Below, in pieces: positions 1-6,621 of a DNA stretch of 11,817 nt; within the stretch, counting starts at the first letter, position 1, and every line of letters starts with the position of its first letter. The stretch is taken from the NCBI GenBank assembly GCA_938001985.1, contig CALLBE010000108.1:1-11817 (forward strand), written 5' to 3'. The notes under the pieces are model-generated. The model was not told where the DNA came from. It saw only the letters and a list, made by a program, of their open reading frames with translations, and made no database searches. A program made the position numbers and the translations under genes. The stretch is from an uncultured Verrucomicrobiales bacterium. Lineage in GTDB: Bacteria; Verrucomicrobiota; Verrucomicrobiia; Verrucomicrobiales; Akkermansiaceae.

Positions 1-1
1 T

Positions 2-250
2 GATGCCTTTAATCTAAGCGATATATTCGAGTATATGTCAGAAGAGAACACCGTAATGCTAGGCAACTCAATCGCTAAAGCAGCATCCAACTCATCGAGA
101 GTGGCGTATTGGAATATGTTAGCTCCACGAGCGCTTTCTCATACATTACCCCAAAAGTTTCAATTATTAGAACCGCTATCAAGCGATTGTTTTTCAAAAG
201 ATAATGCCTTTTTTTATTCTCGTTTTTTAGTGGATGAACGCCTTTCTTAA
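2..250 (+). CDS. BtaA-like DUF3419 aminocarboxypropyl transferase, C-terminal end (partial)
   Basis: The frame is open from the left edge of the window, so only the last 82 residues are present and the 5' part is missing. A methionine at base 35 lies inside the protein and is not taken as the start. The visible part has FNLSDIFEYM followed about 20 residues later by RVAYWNMLAPR, which is the C-terminal pattern I associate with the DUF3419/BtaA family. BtaA moves the 3-amino-3-carboxypropyl group of S-adenosylmethionine onto diacylglycerol, giving diacylglyceryl-homoserine, the precursor of betaine lipids; methylthioadenosine is released. The stop lies 11 nt before the next gene, and the four genes to base 4058 are probably co-transcribed. 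Whether the substrate here is diacylglycerol cannot be told from this fragment. The family call is fairly secure; the precise reaction is inferred. Confidence 0.72.
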   Translation, partial: DAFNLSDIFEYMSEENTVMLGNSIAKAASNSSRVAYWNMLAPRALSHTLPQKFQLLEPLSSDCFSKDNAFFYSRFLVDERLS

Positions 251-261
251 TTTCTTATATC

Positions 262-1560
262 ATGAATGATTGGGTCAACTTTTTTATCGTATTGCTATGC
301 TTGGGAGGAGCTATTATCCTCTCGAGCTCTGGATGCAAAAGAGGAGCCCTATCCGCTGAGCTGGCTCGTAAAATTGTTCACATGACCATGGGCGTAGTGG
401 CCATGAGTTTTCCTTGGGTGTTTCAAACAACCCTCTCTGTTCAGGTCTTGGGGGGCGTGGCTTTTTTGACACTCTTATTACTCAAAAAAAGTTCTACAAA
501 ATTAAGTTTGGGTTCTTCTCTATTCTCGATTCAACGAGCCTCCATTGGAGAGCTTCTATTTCCTATTGCTATTGCCTGGCTATTTACTATTGGCAAAGAA
601 AACCCCCTGCCTTATGTCATTGCGTTACTTCTACTAACGTTCGCCGATGCCTTCAGTGCCTTAGTTGGAACCAAATACGGCAAGAGGCATTACACCACAC
701 TATCAGGGCAAAAAACACTCGAAGGTTCGCTCACTTTTTTTGGAATCGCCTTCCTCTGCACTCTAATTCCTCTATATGGCTTTCTCAACCTCCCTATTAC
801 AGCACTATTACTTCTGGCTTGTACAACAGCTGTCATTGCCACTTATGTTGAGGGAATTTCAAGCCATGGGCTCGATAATTTATTACTTCCCATCATTGTT
901 TATTTCACTCTGGATTATTACCTCTACCAAGCAGAATCAGCCCTATGGGGACGATTCATCGCACTTGGGTTATTAAGTCTTCTCGTCATCTTCTTACACC
1001 CGAAAAACAGCTTTGACGGCGCTGGCTCTCTGGGTTGTATCTTATTTGCCTTTATTGCATTTTCAATGGGTGGACTATATTGCCTCATTGCCGTCCTTAT
1101 CCTATTTGGCTATCATTTATTAATCATTAAAAAGTATGATCTATCCTCACAACTCTCACAGTCGATTACCGTAATTTTCTGGATAGCATTCATTCCGTTG
1201 ACTTGGTTGACATTTGCCCGACTAGAGGTCATCTCAATTCAGAATGCTCAAGTCCTTTTTATCACAAATTTAACAGCCATTACTGCCATGTTAAGTGCTG
1301 GAACATCACACCACTTAGGGCTATCTAAACTATCTATTTGGACCACCATACTCTTTTCAATTCTAGGATTACTGCCCTTAACCTTCCTTGCCCCCTTTAA
1401 AGTAACCTTTCTATTCGTCCCTATTTTATCCGTTATTTTAGCGGTTTTCATCTTTCGAGTGAAAGCCTCAATGCCGTCCGAGCTTATCTACTGGATATCA
1501 ATTAGCGGCTTAGCTCTAATTCACTCTCTTGTTGTCCAATTTTTAATTTTAAAATCATGA
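262..1560 (+). CDS. CTP-dependent phytol/dolichol kinase-like membrane protein with extra C-terminal membrane half
   Basis: This 432-residue, very hydrophobic protein has about a dozen predicted membrane helices. The first 220 residues carry the signature of the CTP-dependent polyprenol/phytol/diacylglycerol kinase and CDP-diacylglycerol synthase superfamily: ELARKIVH (33-40), a GE pair at 96-97, FADAFSALVGTKYG (127-140), GQKTLEGS (149-156) and VEGISSHGLDNLLLP (196-210). Proteins of the phytol kinase type transfer phosphate from CTP to a membrane alcohol. Their usual length is near 200-300 residues, so residues 225-432 are an additional hydrophobic region. That part may resemble the DUF92/VTE6 (phytyl-phosphate kinase) type, but I see no decisive motif. 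The gene overlaps the next by ATGA, implying translational coupling. The true substrate (diacylglycerol, phytol or another alcohol) is unknown; a lipid-related role fits its neighbours. Confidence 0.75.
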   Translation: MNDWVNFFIVLLCLGGAIILSSSGCKRGALSAELARKIVHMTMGVVAMSFPWVFQTTLSVQVLGGVAFLTLLLLKKSSTKLSLGSSLFSIQRASIGELLFPIAIAWLFTIGKENPLPYVIALLLLTFADAFSALVGTKYGKRHYTTLSGQKTLEGSLTFFGIAFLCTLIPLYGFLNLPITALLLLACTTAVIATYVEGISSHGLDNLLLPIIVYFTLDYYLYQAESALWGRFIALGLLSLLVIFLHPKNSFDGAGSLGCILFAFIAFSMGGLYCLIAVLILFGYHLLIIKKYDLSSQLSQSITVIFWIAFIPLTWLTFARLEVISIQNAQVLFITNLTAITAMLSAGTSHHLGLSKLSIWTTILFSILGLLPLTFLAPFKVTFLFVPILSVILAVFIFRVKASMPSELIYWISISGLALIHSLVVQFLILKS

Positions 1561-2471
1561 ATCATTACCTCCCCAACAGTCTTGAAGCTGAACGCTACAC
1601 TCATCTATTCCAACAGGGAGCTTCCGAAATAATCACTTATGGTGACAACTCTCTTGCTCTATGGACAGACAACACCCCTTTACTCGATCAAAAACCAATC
1701 GCAACATTAGGAGGATGTCAATTTGAGGAAACAGCTACGGCTAAAGAACTGGTCAACTATGCATCCGAATACTTACTTAACAAATTCCATACTGTTGTCG
1801 CGCCGATGAACGGCAACACTTGGAGAGAGCATCGCTTAGTAACCTACAGTGATGGATCCCCGTCTTTTACACTTGAGCCTGACACACCCTCCGAATGGCT
1901 CTCGATTTTTCAGGACTCAGGATTTACCGCGCTTTCCAATTACAGCTCCTCATCGCTTATCCTCAAAAAAGAATTCCCTCGGTTTGAAAAAGTTGAAAAA
2001 CGATTAGCCAATAAAGGCATCCTGATACGCTCGCTTAATTTTGACACCTACACTCAAGAACTCAAAGCGATTTACCAACTATCCTGTCGGAGCTTCAAAA
2101 ACAACTTTCTCTATACAGAGCTTTCAGAAACCGAGTTTCTCACTAAATATGAATCGCTCAAGCCATACCTCAATCAAGATCTTGTACTCTTAGCAGAGAA
2201 AGAGGAACAGTTAGTGGCATTCATTTTTTGTTACCCAGACCCTCTCTCTAAAGAAACGCTCATCGTCAAAACCCTAGCCAGTGACCCTGAGAAGAACGTT
2301 GCTGGAATTGGGAATATTCTCGTCGAAAAAATCCACCAAAAGGCTCAGAGTCAAGGATTCAAAAAAGTCATTCATGCACTTCAATTCGACGGAAACTCTG
2401 CGGAAAAAATCACCTCTCGTTATCAGCCTACTGTGATACGGAACTATTCTCTTTTGGTAAAAAAACGCTGA
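1557..2471 (+). CDS. GNAT-family acyltransferase, two-part
   Basis: The product is a soluble 304-residue protein. The C-terminal half (about 155-304) reads as a GNAT fold: a strand LVLLAEKEEQLVAFIFCY (209-226), then VKTLASDP (237-244) and a loop NVAGIG (247-252) in the place of the acyl-CoA pyrophosphate-binding R/QxxGxG/A motif, followed by the helix ILVEKIHQKAQSQGF. The loop is degenerate. The N-terminal half contains VVAPMNGNTWREHRLVT (80-96) and FTLEPDTPSEW (104-114), which I recall from a family of uncharacterised GNAT proteins, although I cannot verify that here. It starts inside the stop codon of the kinase gene and ends 12 nt before the acyl ligase, so it probably belongs to the same pathway. 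A role in acylating an amine or hydroxyl of the lipid made by the operon is inference only. Confidence 0.72.
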   Translation: MNHYLPNSLEAERYTHLFQQGASEIITYGDNSLALWTDNTPLLDQKPIATLGGCQFEETATAKELVNYASEYLLNKFHTVVAPMNGNTWREHRLVTYSDGSPSFTLEPDTPSEWLSIFQDSGFTALSNYSSSSLILKKEFPRFEKVEKRLANKGILIRSLNFDTYTQELKAIYQLSCRSFKNNFLYTELSETEFLTKYESLKPYLNQDLVLLAEKEEQLVAFIFCYPDPLSKETLIVKTLASDPEKNVAGIGNILVEKIHQKAQSQGFKKVIHALQFDGNSAEKITSRYQPTVIRNYSLLVKKR

Positions 2472-2483
2472 CCCCATCACTCA

Positions 2484-4058
2484 ATGAACCTAGTAGAACC
2501 TCTTCATTATCATGCCTCAAAGCATCCTGAAAAAATAGCTTTGGTAGAAAAGTCCGGTCGCCATCAGAAAACACTCACCTACCGAGAGCTTCTCAACTGC
2601 GTTGAGAACACACGAAACCAACTCTCACTTAATGGTATTGGATCTAAAAGCAGAGCGCTGGTGATGCAACCCATTGGGATTGACTTCTACGTTCTTCTCT
2701 TAGCCTGTTTTTCAACAGGAACCACCGTCGTTCTTATTGATCCAGCTGTGCGTAGCGAAGTCATGACTCATGCTTGCAACTCATCACAACCTGATATTTT
2801 CATTGGTCCCGCCAAAGCCCATCTCCTTAAACTAAAATTCTCAGCCCTTGGGAAAGTAAAACAATCCTTTAGCACTTCAACATGTTCTCTTTTTTTTAAA
2901 AGAATTGCCTTATCCATCACCAGTGAGAAGAAACCAATAAACCCAGAATCACTCAATCCAGACCATCCCGCACTCATCACATTCACGAGTGGCAGTACAG
3001 GTTTACCTAAAGCAGCTTGTCGCTCTCATTCCTTTTTAATCGAACAGCACCACGCCTTATCAAACGCCCTGAATCATGATGAAAATGAAGTCGAACTCAT
3101 CACACTGCCTGTTTTTGGACTCGCAAGCCTGGCATCTGGGATGACCACAGTGATCGCTGACACCGACTTGAAATACCCAGCAAAAGCAAACAGCTCACGA
3201 ATCCTTCAGCAATGTAAGCAACACCAGATTACACGATGTGCTGCCTCTCCTGCCTTTTTTAAAAAACTACACACTGACCAACAATTTCCCCCTTTAAAGA
3301 AAATCTACACAGGCGGCGCTCCGGTATTTCCCGCCCTACTCAAAGAGCTCAAGAAGCACAACCCTGAGCTGAATATCACAACCGTCTATGGTTCAACAGA
3401 AGCCGAACCTATCAGTGATCAAGCCTATGAAGAAACCACACCTAAGCAATGGGAGTTGATGTCCCACGGCAAGGGCTTATTAGTTGGAAAACCAGTTCCT
3501 GAAATTCAACTTAAAATTATTTCACTCAATAACTCCTCCCAGGCTACCGAGTTGAACACAGGGCAAATCGGTGAAATCATCGTCACGGGAGCTCATGTGC
3601 TCAAAGGGTATTTAAAAACAGAAACCAACACTGAAACTAAATTATCAATCAATCAAGTCACTTGGCACAGAACTGGCGATTCAGGCTACCTAGATGAATC
3701 AGGCTACCTCTGGTTAACGGGAAGGACCTCAGCAATACTCACCAACTCAAAAGGCGAAAAGCTCTATCCCTTTTGTATCGAAAGTATCGTCATGTCCATA
3801 CCACACGTTCACTCATGCGCAGTTATCGCATTCAACAATGAAATCATACTCTGTTATTCTGGTTTCCCTAAGCTAAAAGAGTTAAAAGAAAAAACTCAAT
3901 CATCATCCATCGATCAGTACATTCACGTTGATAAAATTCCTCTCGACGACAGGCACAACGCAAAAGTGAATTACCCCTTATTAAGGAAACTGTTAAAGAA
4001 TAGAATCGCCCCAATGTTACCTGAAGAAGCCAAAGCCCTCGTCAACGGCGCAGGGTAA
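2484..4058 (+). CDS. AMP-forming acyl-CoA/acyl-ACP ligase (ANL superfamily)
   Basis: This 524-residue enzyme has the full set of adenylate-forming motifs: TSGSTGLPK (168-176, ATP phosphate loop), a TGGAP segment (277-280 region), VYGSTEAEP (301-309, adenine binding), TGD (397-399, ribose binding), the GR hinge region (413-414) and a C-terminal catalytic lysine in DRHNAKVNYPLL (K494). The lysine is preceded by alanine rather than the commoner glycine, a variant also known from OleC-type ligases. Such enzymes activate a carboxylate as acyl-AMP and pass it to CoA, a carrier protein or directly to an acceptor. Substrate cannot be read from sequence; a fatty acid is likely from similarity and from the lipid-type neighbours. 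It could supply the acyl donor to the upstream GNAT protein. It is the last gene of the + strand operon. OleC-like hydrocarbon synthesis is an alternative, but no oleA/B/D is seen here. Confidence 0.85.
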   Translation: MNLVEPLHYHASKHPEKIALVEKSGRHQKTLTYRELLNCVENTRNQLSLNGIGSKSRALVMQPIGIDFYVLLLACFSTGTTVVLIDPAVRSEVMTHACNSSQPDIFIGPAKAHLLKLKFSALGKVKQSFSTSTCSLFFKRIALSITSEKKPINPESLNPDHPALITFTSGSTGLPKAACRSHSFLIEQHHALSNALNHDENEVELITLPVFGLASLASGMTTVIADTDLKYPAKANSSRILQQCKQHQITRCAASPAFFKKLHTDQQFPPLKKIYTGGAPVFPALLKELKKHNPELNITTVYGSTEAEPISDQAYEETTPKQWELMSHGKGLLVGKPVPEIQLKIISLNNSSQATELNTGQIGEIIVTGAHVLKGYLKTETNTETKLSINQVTWHRTGDSGYLDESGYLWLTGRTSAILTNSKGEKLYPFCIESIVMSIPHVHSCAVIAFNNEIILCYSGFPKLKELKEKTQSSSIDQYIHVDKIPLDDRHNAKVNYPLLRKLLKNRIAPMLPEEAKALVNGAG

Positions 4059-4062
4059 AAAC

Positions 4063-4074
4063 TAACTTAAGTTA
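4063..4074. repeat. 12-nt perfect palindrome between convergent genes
   Basis: TAACTTAAGTTA is its own reverse complement. It lies 5 nt after the stop of the acyl ligase and 3 nt before the left arm of the larger inverted repeat. It may be part of the transcription end signal or a protein site; no function can be assigned. Confidence 0.5.
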
Positions 4075-4077
4075 CAT

Positions 4078-4108
4078 ATAAGTACTGACAGTAAGAGTCA
4101 GTACTTAT
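4078..4108. terminator. Perfect 12-bp hairpin at convergent gene ends, probable bidirectional terminator
   Basis: The left arm ATAAGTACTGAC (4078-4089) and the right arm GTCAGTACTTAT (4097-4108) are exact reverse complements around a 7-nt loop. It lies 19 nt after the stop of the acyl ligase, and its right arm covers the stop and last codons of the - strand gene that ends at 4098. The position between convergent genes suggests termination for both. Neither side has a clear U-tract directly after the stem, so it is not a textbook intrinsic terminator. Confidence 0.5.
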
Positions 4109-4478
4109 GAGATTTCGCCACAATTTGGAACTCATCCTCATAAACGATCATTCCAGGAGTCTCTGTAAATAGCATTTCAACCTGTTCATCGCAACTTTCT
4201 AGTATAGCAATGATTTCTCTGAATAATGAAATCCACTCAGTCGCGGTGTCTTTAAACCAACAAACTGAATCCTTCCAATTTTTATAATCAAAAGGTGGGA
4301 TTGGCAGGTCTTCATCTAACTTATCAAAAAGCTCTTTTGAATAATCCAGATAATAGTTAGGCAACCGCCCTTCTTCTCCTAGTATTCTAAGACTGGCAAC
4401 AACTCCAGTGCAACGAGTCTTGCTTTTATGATCTGTTACAACAATGAAGCGAATATACGTTGGCCTCTTGATCATCAA
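4098..4478 (-). CDS. Conserved-looking small protein of unknown function
   Basis: The product is 126 residues, soluble and acidic in its middle, with no signal peptide or membrane helix. It begins with a strand YIRFIVVTDHKSKTRCTGVV, has a central SVCWFKDTATEWISLFREI helix, and ends with PGMIVYEDEFQIVAKS. I recall the combination CWFK...PG-I-YEDE-QVVA from uncharacterised bacterial proteins, but no function is known to me. Two methionines stand at the start (4478 and 4475) and either could be used. The gene starts 39 nt after the 3' end of tRNA-Ala on the same strand and may be read from the same promoter as the TMEM220-like gene and the tRNA. Its 3' end lies inside the inverted repeat at 4078-4108. 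Confidence 0.7.
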   Translation of the reverse strand: MMIKRPTYIRFIVVTDHKSKTRCTGVVASLRILGEEGRLPNYYLDYSKELFDKLDEDLPIPPFDYKNWKDSVCWFKDTATEWISLFREIIAILESCDEQVEMLFTETPGMIVYEDEFQIVAKSHKY

Positions 4479-4517
4479 TAACAGATACTTTAAATCTGGA
4501 GATGCTTAAAGAAAAAA

Positions 4518-4593
4518 TGGTGGAGCATAGCGGAATCGAACCGCTAACCTCTTCAATGCCATTGAAGCGCTCTACCAATTGAGCTAATGCCCC
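4518..4593 (-). tRNA. tRNA-Ala (anticodon GGC)
   Basis: Reading the reverse complement gives a complete 76-nt cloverleaf. The acceptor stem is GGGGCAU paired with AUGCUCC and includes the G3:U70 wobble pair that is the main identity element of alanine tRNA. The D arm begins AGCUCAAUUGG, the anticodon stem is CUUCA/UGAAG with loop AUGGCAU (anticodon GGC), and the T arm has GGUUCGAAUCC. The discriminator base is A and the CCA end is encoded. The tRNA starts 18 nt after the stop of the TMEM220-like gene and ends 39 nt before the next - strand gene, so it may be processed from a longer transcript. Confidence 0.97.
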
Positions 4594-4611
4594 TTTAAAA
4601 ACTCTAAGGAA

Positions 4612-5043
4612 TTAGAGGGTTGTTTTTGTTTTAGCGGATTGATTTAAAAAATAAAGTACAAACATCCATAAAAAAACAATAAAGAGCCCTCCCGCTTCGT
4701 TGGTCTGCTGGACCATTTGAGTTCCCTCATCGTTATACAACCAACGACCGGCGAATTTTTCCATGCGGAAGTTTCCTTGGTGGTCTTGCATTCTAAAAAC
4801 AAAAGCTCCCAAACTAAAACCAGTGAACCCCGCAATTAAAGAACGACCCACGCGAACCCAAAGCGGCAAAACACTGAGCAATGCGGCGATTAAATAAATA
4901 AGAACCCAGCTCCAACTGTCCGCATTCCCATACTGCCCTAAATCATTAAACTGAAGGGAGGCGAATCCTAAAAAAAGGACCCCCATCACGATGAATGTTA
5001 CTTTTTTTGCAAGGCAGAAGCCTCTTTTTGAATCGCAAGCCAT
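4612..5043 (-). CDS. TMEM220-like four-helix membrane protein
   Basis: The protein has 143 residues with four hydrophobic segments at about 14-31, 44-64, 67-84 and 118-134. The first helix leads into SLQFNDLGQYG (29-39) and then DSWSWVLIY, which matches the pattern seen in TMEM220-family proteins (helix, LQ-ND, tryptophan, tyrosine-headed helix). NEAGGL (115-120) opens the last helix, also as in that family. The function of the family is not established. The ATG at 5043 is the only methionine before the first helix. A possible promoter lies just upstream. The stop is 18 nt before the tRNA-Ala gene on the same strand. Confidence 0.68.
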   Translation of the reverse strand: MACDSKRGFCLAKKVTFIVMGVLFLGFASLQFNDLGQYGNADSWSWVLIYLIAALLSVLPLWVRVGRSLIAGFTGFSLGAFVFRMQDHQGNFRMEKFAGRWLYNDEGTQMVQQTNEAGGLFIVFLWMFVLYFLNQSAKTKTTL

Positions 5044-5071
5044 GAATGAAAAATTAAGGGCTTCTTCTCTA

Positions 5072-5100
5072 ATGTTAAGAAAAATCGCTCATTTTGTTAA
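5072..5100 (-). promoter_or_regulatory. Possible sigma-70-type promoter for the TMEM220-like gene and tRNA-Ala
   Basis: On the - strand a TTAACA (-35-like, five of six matches) is followed after 17 nt by TAACAT (-10-like, four of six), about 28 nt before the ATG at 5043. The spacing is ideal, but the region is AT-rich, so chance matches are possible. The 179-nt gap 5044-5222 between divergent genes must hold promoters for both directions; I did not find a convincing one for the + strand gene. Confidence 0.35.
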
Positions 5101-5222
5101 AAAAAGACAAACCCAGAAGCTCCTTCTTTTTCAGTTTAAAAAGACCTTTAAACACTTAATTTTATAGAACCTGTTTACTCCAGACCTTATTTTTGTTACC
5201 CCCATAGAATCACGGGATTACT

Positions 5223-5858
5223 TTGAAAGATAAACATCAAATACACACTGATCATAAATCTGTCATCTTAGGAAAAGTCCTAGGTTGGCTCATTCGCTTG
5301 TCCTGCTGGACCTTGCGCCTCAAGATTATTGATGACGTCAACCTCTCTTCCGTTAACACGAGACCTCTGATGATGCTCCTTTGGCATAATCGAATCATGA
5401 TCCCTCCTTTTTGCTTAATGATGCGAAAAAAGAAAATCAAAGTCACGGTATTGACCAGCGCCAGTCGTGATGGAACGATCTTAGCCTCAGCGATGAGCGT
5501 TTTTGGCCTGGGTGCTATACGAGGATCTTCTTCTCGTCGAGGCGTCGCCGCTTTGATTGCCATGAAGCAGGCTTTGGAGGCGGGTGAAAGCGTCTGCGTT
5601 ACGCCAGATGGGCCTCGAGGCCCTATGTATCAGTTCCAAGAAGGGAGTTTAGCCCTTGCTAGAAAGACGAATGCACTCATCGCTCCTATTAAAGTTCAAT
5701 TCTCTAAGCACTGGACTCTCAACAGCTGGGATCAATTCAAAATCCCTCATCCATTCAGCAAAGTAACCGTTCATTTCATGGAACCTAAAGAAGTGCCCGA
5801 AGATCCTGAGCTGTACCAAGCCTTCGTCAAGGAGCTGCAAGTTAACATGACAGCTTAA
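5223..5858 (+). CDS. DUF374-family lysophospholipid acyltransferase
   Basis: This 211-residue protein matches the DUF374 branch of the lysophospholipid acyltransferase superfamily. Visible motifs are LLWHNR (52-57, with the family histidine), TSASRDG (78-84), IRGSSSRRG (99-107), VTPDGPRGP (126-134) and FKIPHPFSKV (172-181). Related enzymes acylate lysophospholipids or lipid A precursors at the inner membrane; the acceptor here is unknown. The only start that keeps the N-terminal helix (about 15-32) is TTG at 5223, since an in-frame TAG lies at 5205-5207; GGGA at 5214-5217 is a weak ribosome site. The gene is convergent with ribA, the two stops being 7 nt apart. It is separated from the lipid operon at 1-4058 by the - strand unit, so joint regulation is not implied. 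Confidence 0.85.
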   Translation: MKDKHQIHTDHKSVILGKVLGWLIRLSCWTLRLKIIDDVNLSSVNTRPLMMLLWHNRIMIPPFCLMMRKKKIKVTVLTSASRDGTILASAMSVFGLGAIRGSSSRRGVAALIAMKQALEAGESVCVTPDGPRGPMYQFQEGSLALARKTNALIAPIKVQFSKHWTLNSWDQFKIPHPFSKVTVHFMEPKEVPEDPELYQAFVKELQVNMTA

Positions 5859-5862
5859 AGCC

Positions 5863-5879
5863 TACCTATTCTTTAGGTA
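5863..5879. terminator. Small hairpin between convergent DUF374 and ribA genes
   Basis: TACCTA and TAGGTA pair around a TTCTT loop, 4 nt after the acyltransferase stop and across the ribA stop. A stem of 6 bp with no strong U-tract is weak as a terminator; the position at two gene ends is the main argument. Confidence 0.3.
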
Positions 5880-6477
5880 AAACATCACCCAAAGCACGAT
5901 GTCCGTGCTTGATCAGCTTTGTTTTTAAATAGCTTAAATTGTGCTCGTTAGGCATTGACAGCGAGGGCGCAATTTTTGAAATATTAATGCCTGAGGCTTC
6001 GATCGCTGACTGCTTTTTAGGATTATTCGTATTAAGAATAACGCTCTTAACCTTTAATAACTCTAAGACCTCGCTGGCAAATTGGTAATCTCGCGAATCA
6101 TTGGGAAAACCCAAATGTAAATTCGCCTCTTCCGTATCCATATGGAGCTCTTGTTGGATAGAATACGCTTTTATCTTATTCGCTAAGCCGATTCCTCTGC
6201 CTTCTTGGTTTAAATATAAAACCGCACCCTTCTCCAAAGTCTGGATATGAGCCAAAGCCTTCTGCAACTGATCTTTACAATCGCACTTCAACGATCCCAA
6301 GACCTCACCGGTAAAGCACGCGGAATGCAGTCGAGTGAACAAGTGCTCACTACCCTCGAGATTCCCCTTACTTATCAGAGTCAATTCCTCCCCATTCTTC
6401 TCAAAAACACGACACTGAAAAAGCCCTAACTCCGTAGGAAGATCACAGCTGGATAAGAGTTGAATGTTCTGAGACAT
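5866..6477 (-). CDS. ribA: GTP cyclohydrolase II
   Basis: RibA opens the GTP ring to 2,5-diamino-6-ribosylamino-pyrimidinone phosphate plus formate and pyrophosphate, the first step of riboflavin synthesis. From the ATG at 6477 the protein has 203 residues, close to the roughly 200 of stand-alone RibA. Zinc ligands C54, C65 and C67 sit in ACFTGEVLGSLKCDC. NQEGRGIGLANKIKAY (90-105) holds the GTP-binding loop and the catalytic tyrosine Y105. R129 in NDSRDY matches the catalytic arginine. TNNPKK (150-155) and NEHNLSYLKTKLIKHGH complete the family pattern. The usual RQEGRG reads NQEGRG here. The frame is open upstream to a methionine at 6618, but those 47 residues have no RibA counterpart and would cover the metH promoter region, so 6477 is preferred. 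No N-terminal RibB (DHBP synthase) domain is fused. Confidence 0.94.
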   Translation of the reverse strand: MSQNIQLLSSCDLPTELGLFQCRVFEKNGEELTLISKGNLEGSEHLFTRLHSACFTGEVLGSLKCDCKDQLQKALAHIQTLEKGAVLYLNQEGRGIGLANKIKAYSIQQELHMDTEEANLHLGFPNDSRDYQFASEVLELLKVKSVILNTNNPKKQSAIEASGINISKIAPSLSMPNEHNLSYLKTKLIKHGHRALGDVLPKE

Positions 6478-6563
6478 AGCAAGTTCGGGTAATAAACAGG
6501 TATTTTTTAATAAAGGCAAAACTATTTCACAAGATTTCGTGAAGTTAAAAGTCCTGTTAATAG

Positions 6564-6597
6564 GTGATAAAAAGCCAATCCAAGGGCTTGTCATCAC
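6564..6597 (+). promoter_or_regulatory. Imperfect hairpin in the presumed metH leader
   Basis: GTGAT (6564-6568) pairs with ATCAC (6593-6597) and AAGCC (6572-6576) with GGCTT (6585-6589), with one further A-T pair between two mismatches and an 8-nt loop. The structure ends 24 nt before the metH start, so it would lie in the 5' leader. It does not match a cobalamin or S-adenosylmethionine riboswitch that I can recognise. Confidence 0.3.
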
Positions 6598-6621
6598 TCG
6601 AAGAGCAGGTACAATCACGCC

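Noticed and set aside
414..851. A 145-residue + strand frame inside the kinase-like gene.
   Set aside because: The translation is rich in Cys, His and Ser with no motif, while the overlapping frame has clear family motifs and operon spacing.
4518..4593. tRNA-Ala as an attachment site for an integrated element.
   Set aside because: No integrase and no second copy of the tRNA 3' end was found in the window.
5134..5153. Inverted repeat GTTTAAA / TTTAAAC with a 6-nt spacer upstream of the DUF374 gene.
   Set aside because: The region is very AT-rich and such 7-bp repeats are likely by chance; no promoter could be placed around it.
6478..6618. A 47-residue N-terminal extension of RibA.
   Set aside because: It has no RibA counterpart, and it would cover the whole ribA-metH control region. 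The internal ATG gives the usual protein length and the usual numbering of the zinc cysteines.
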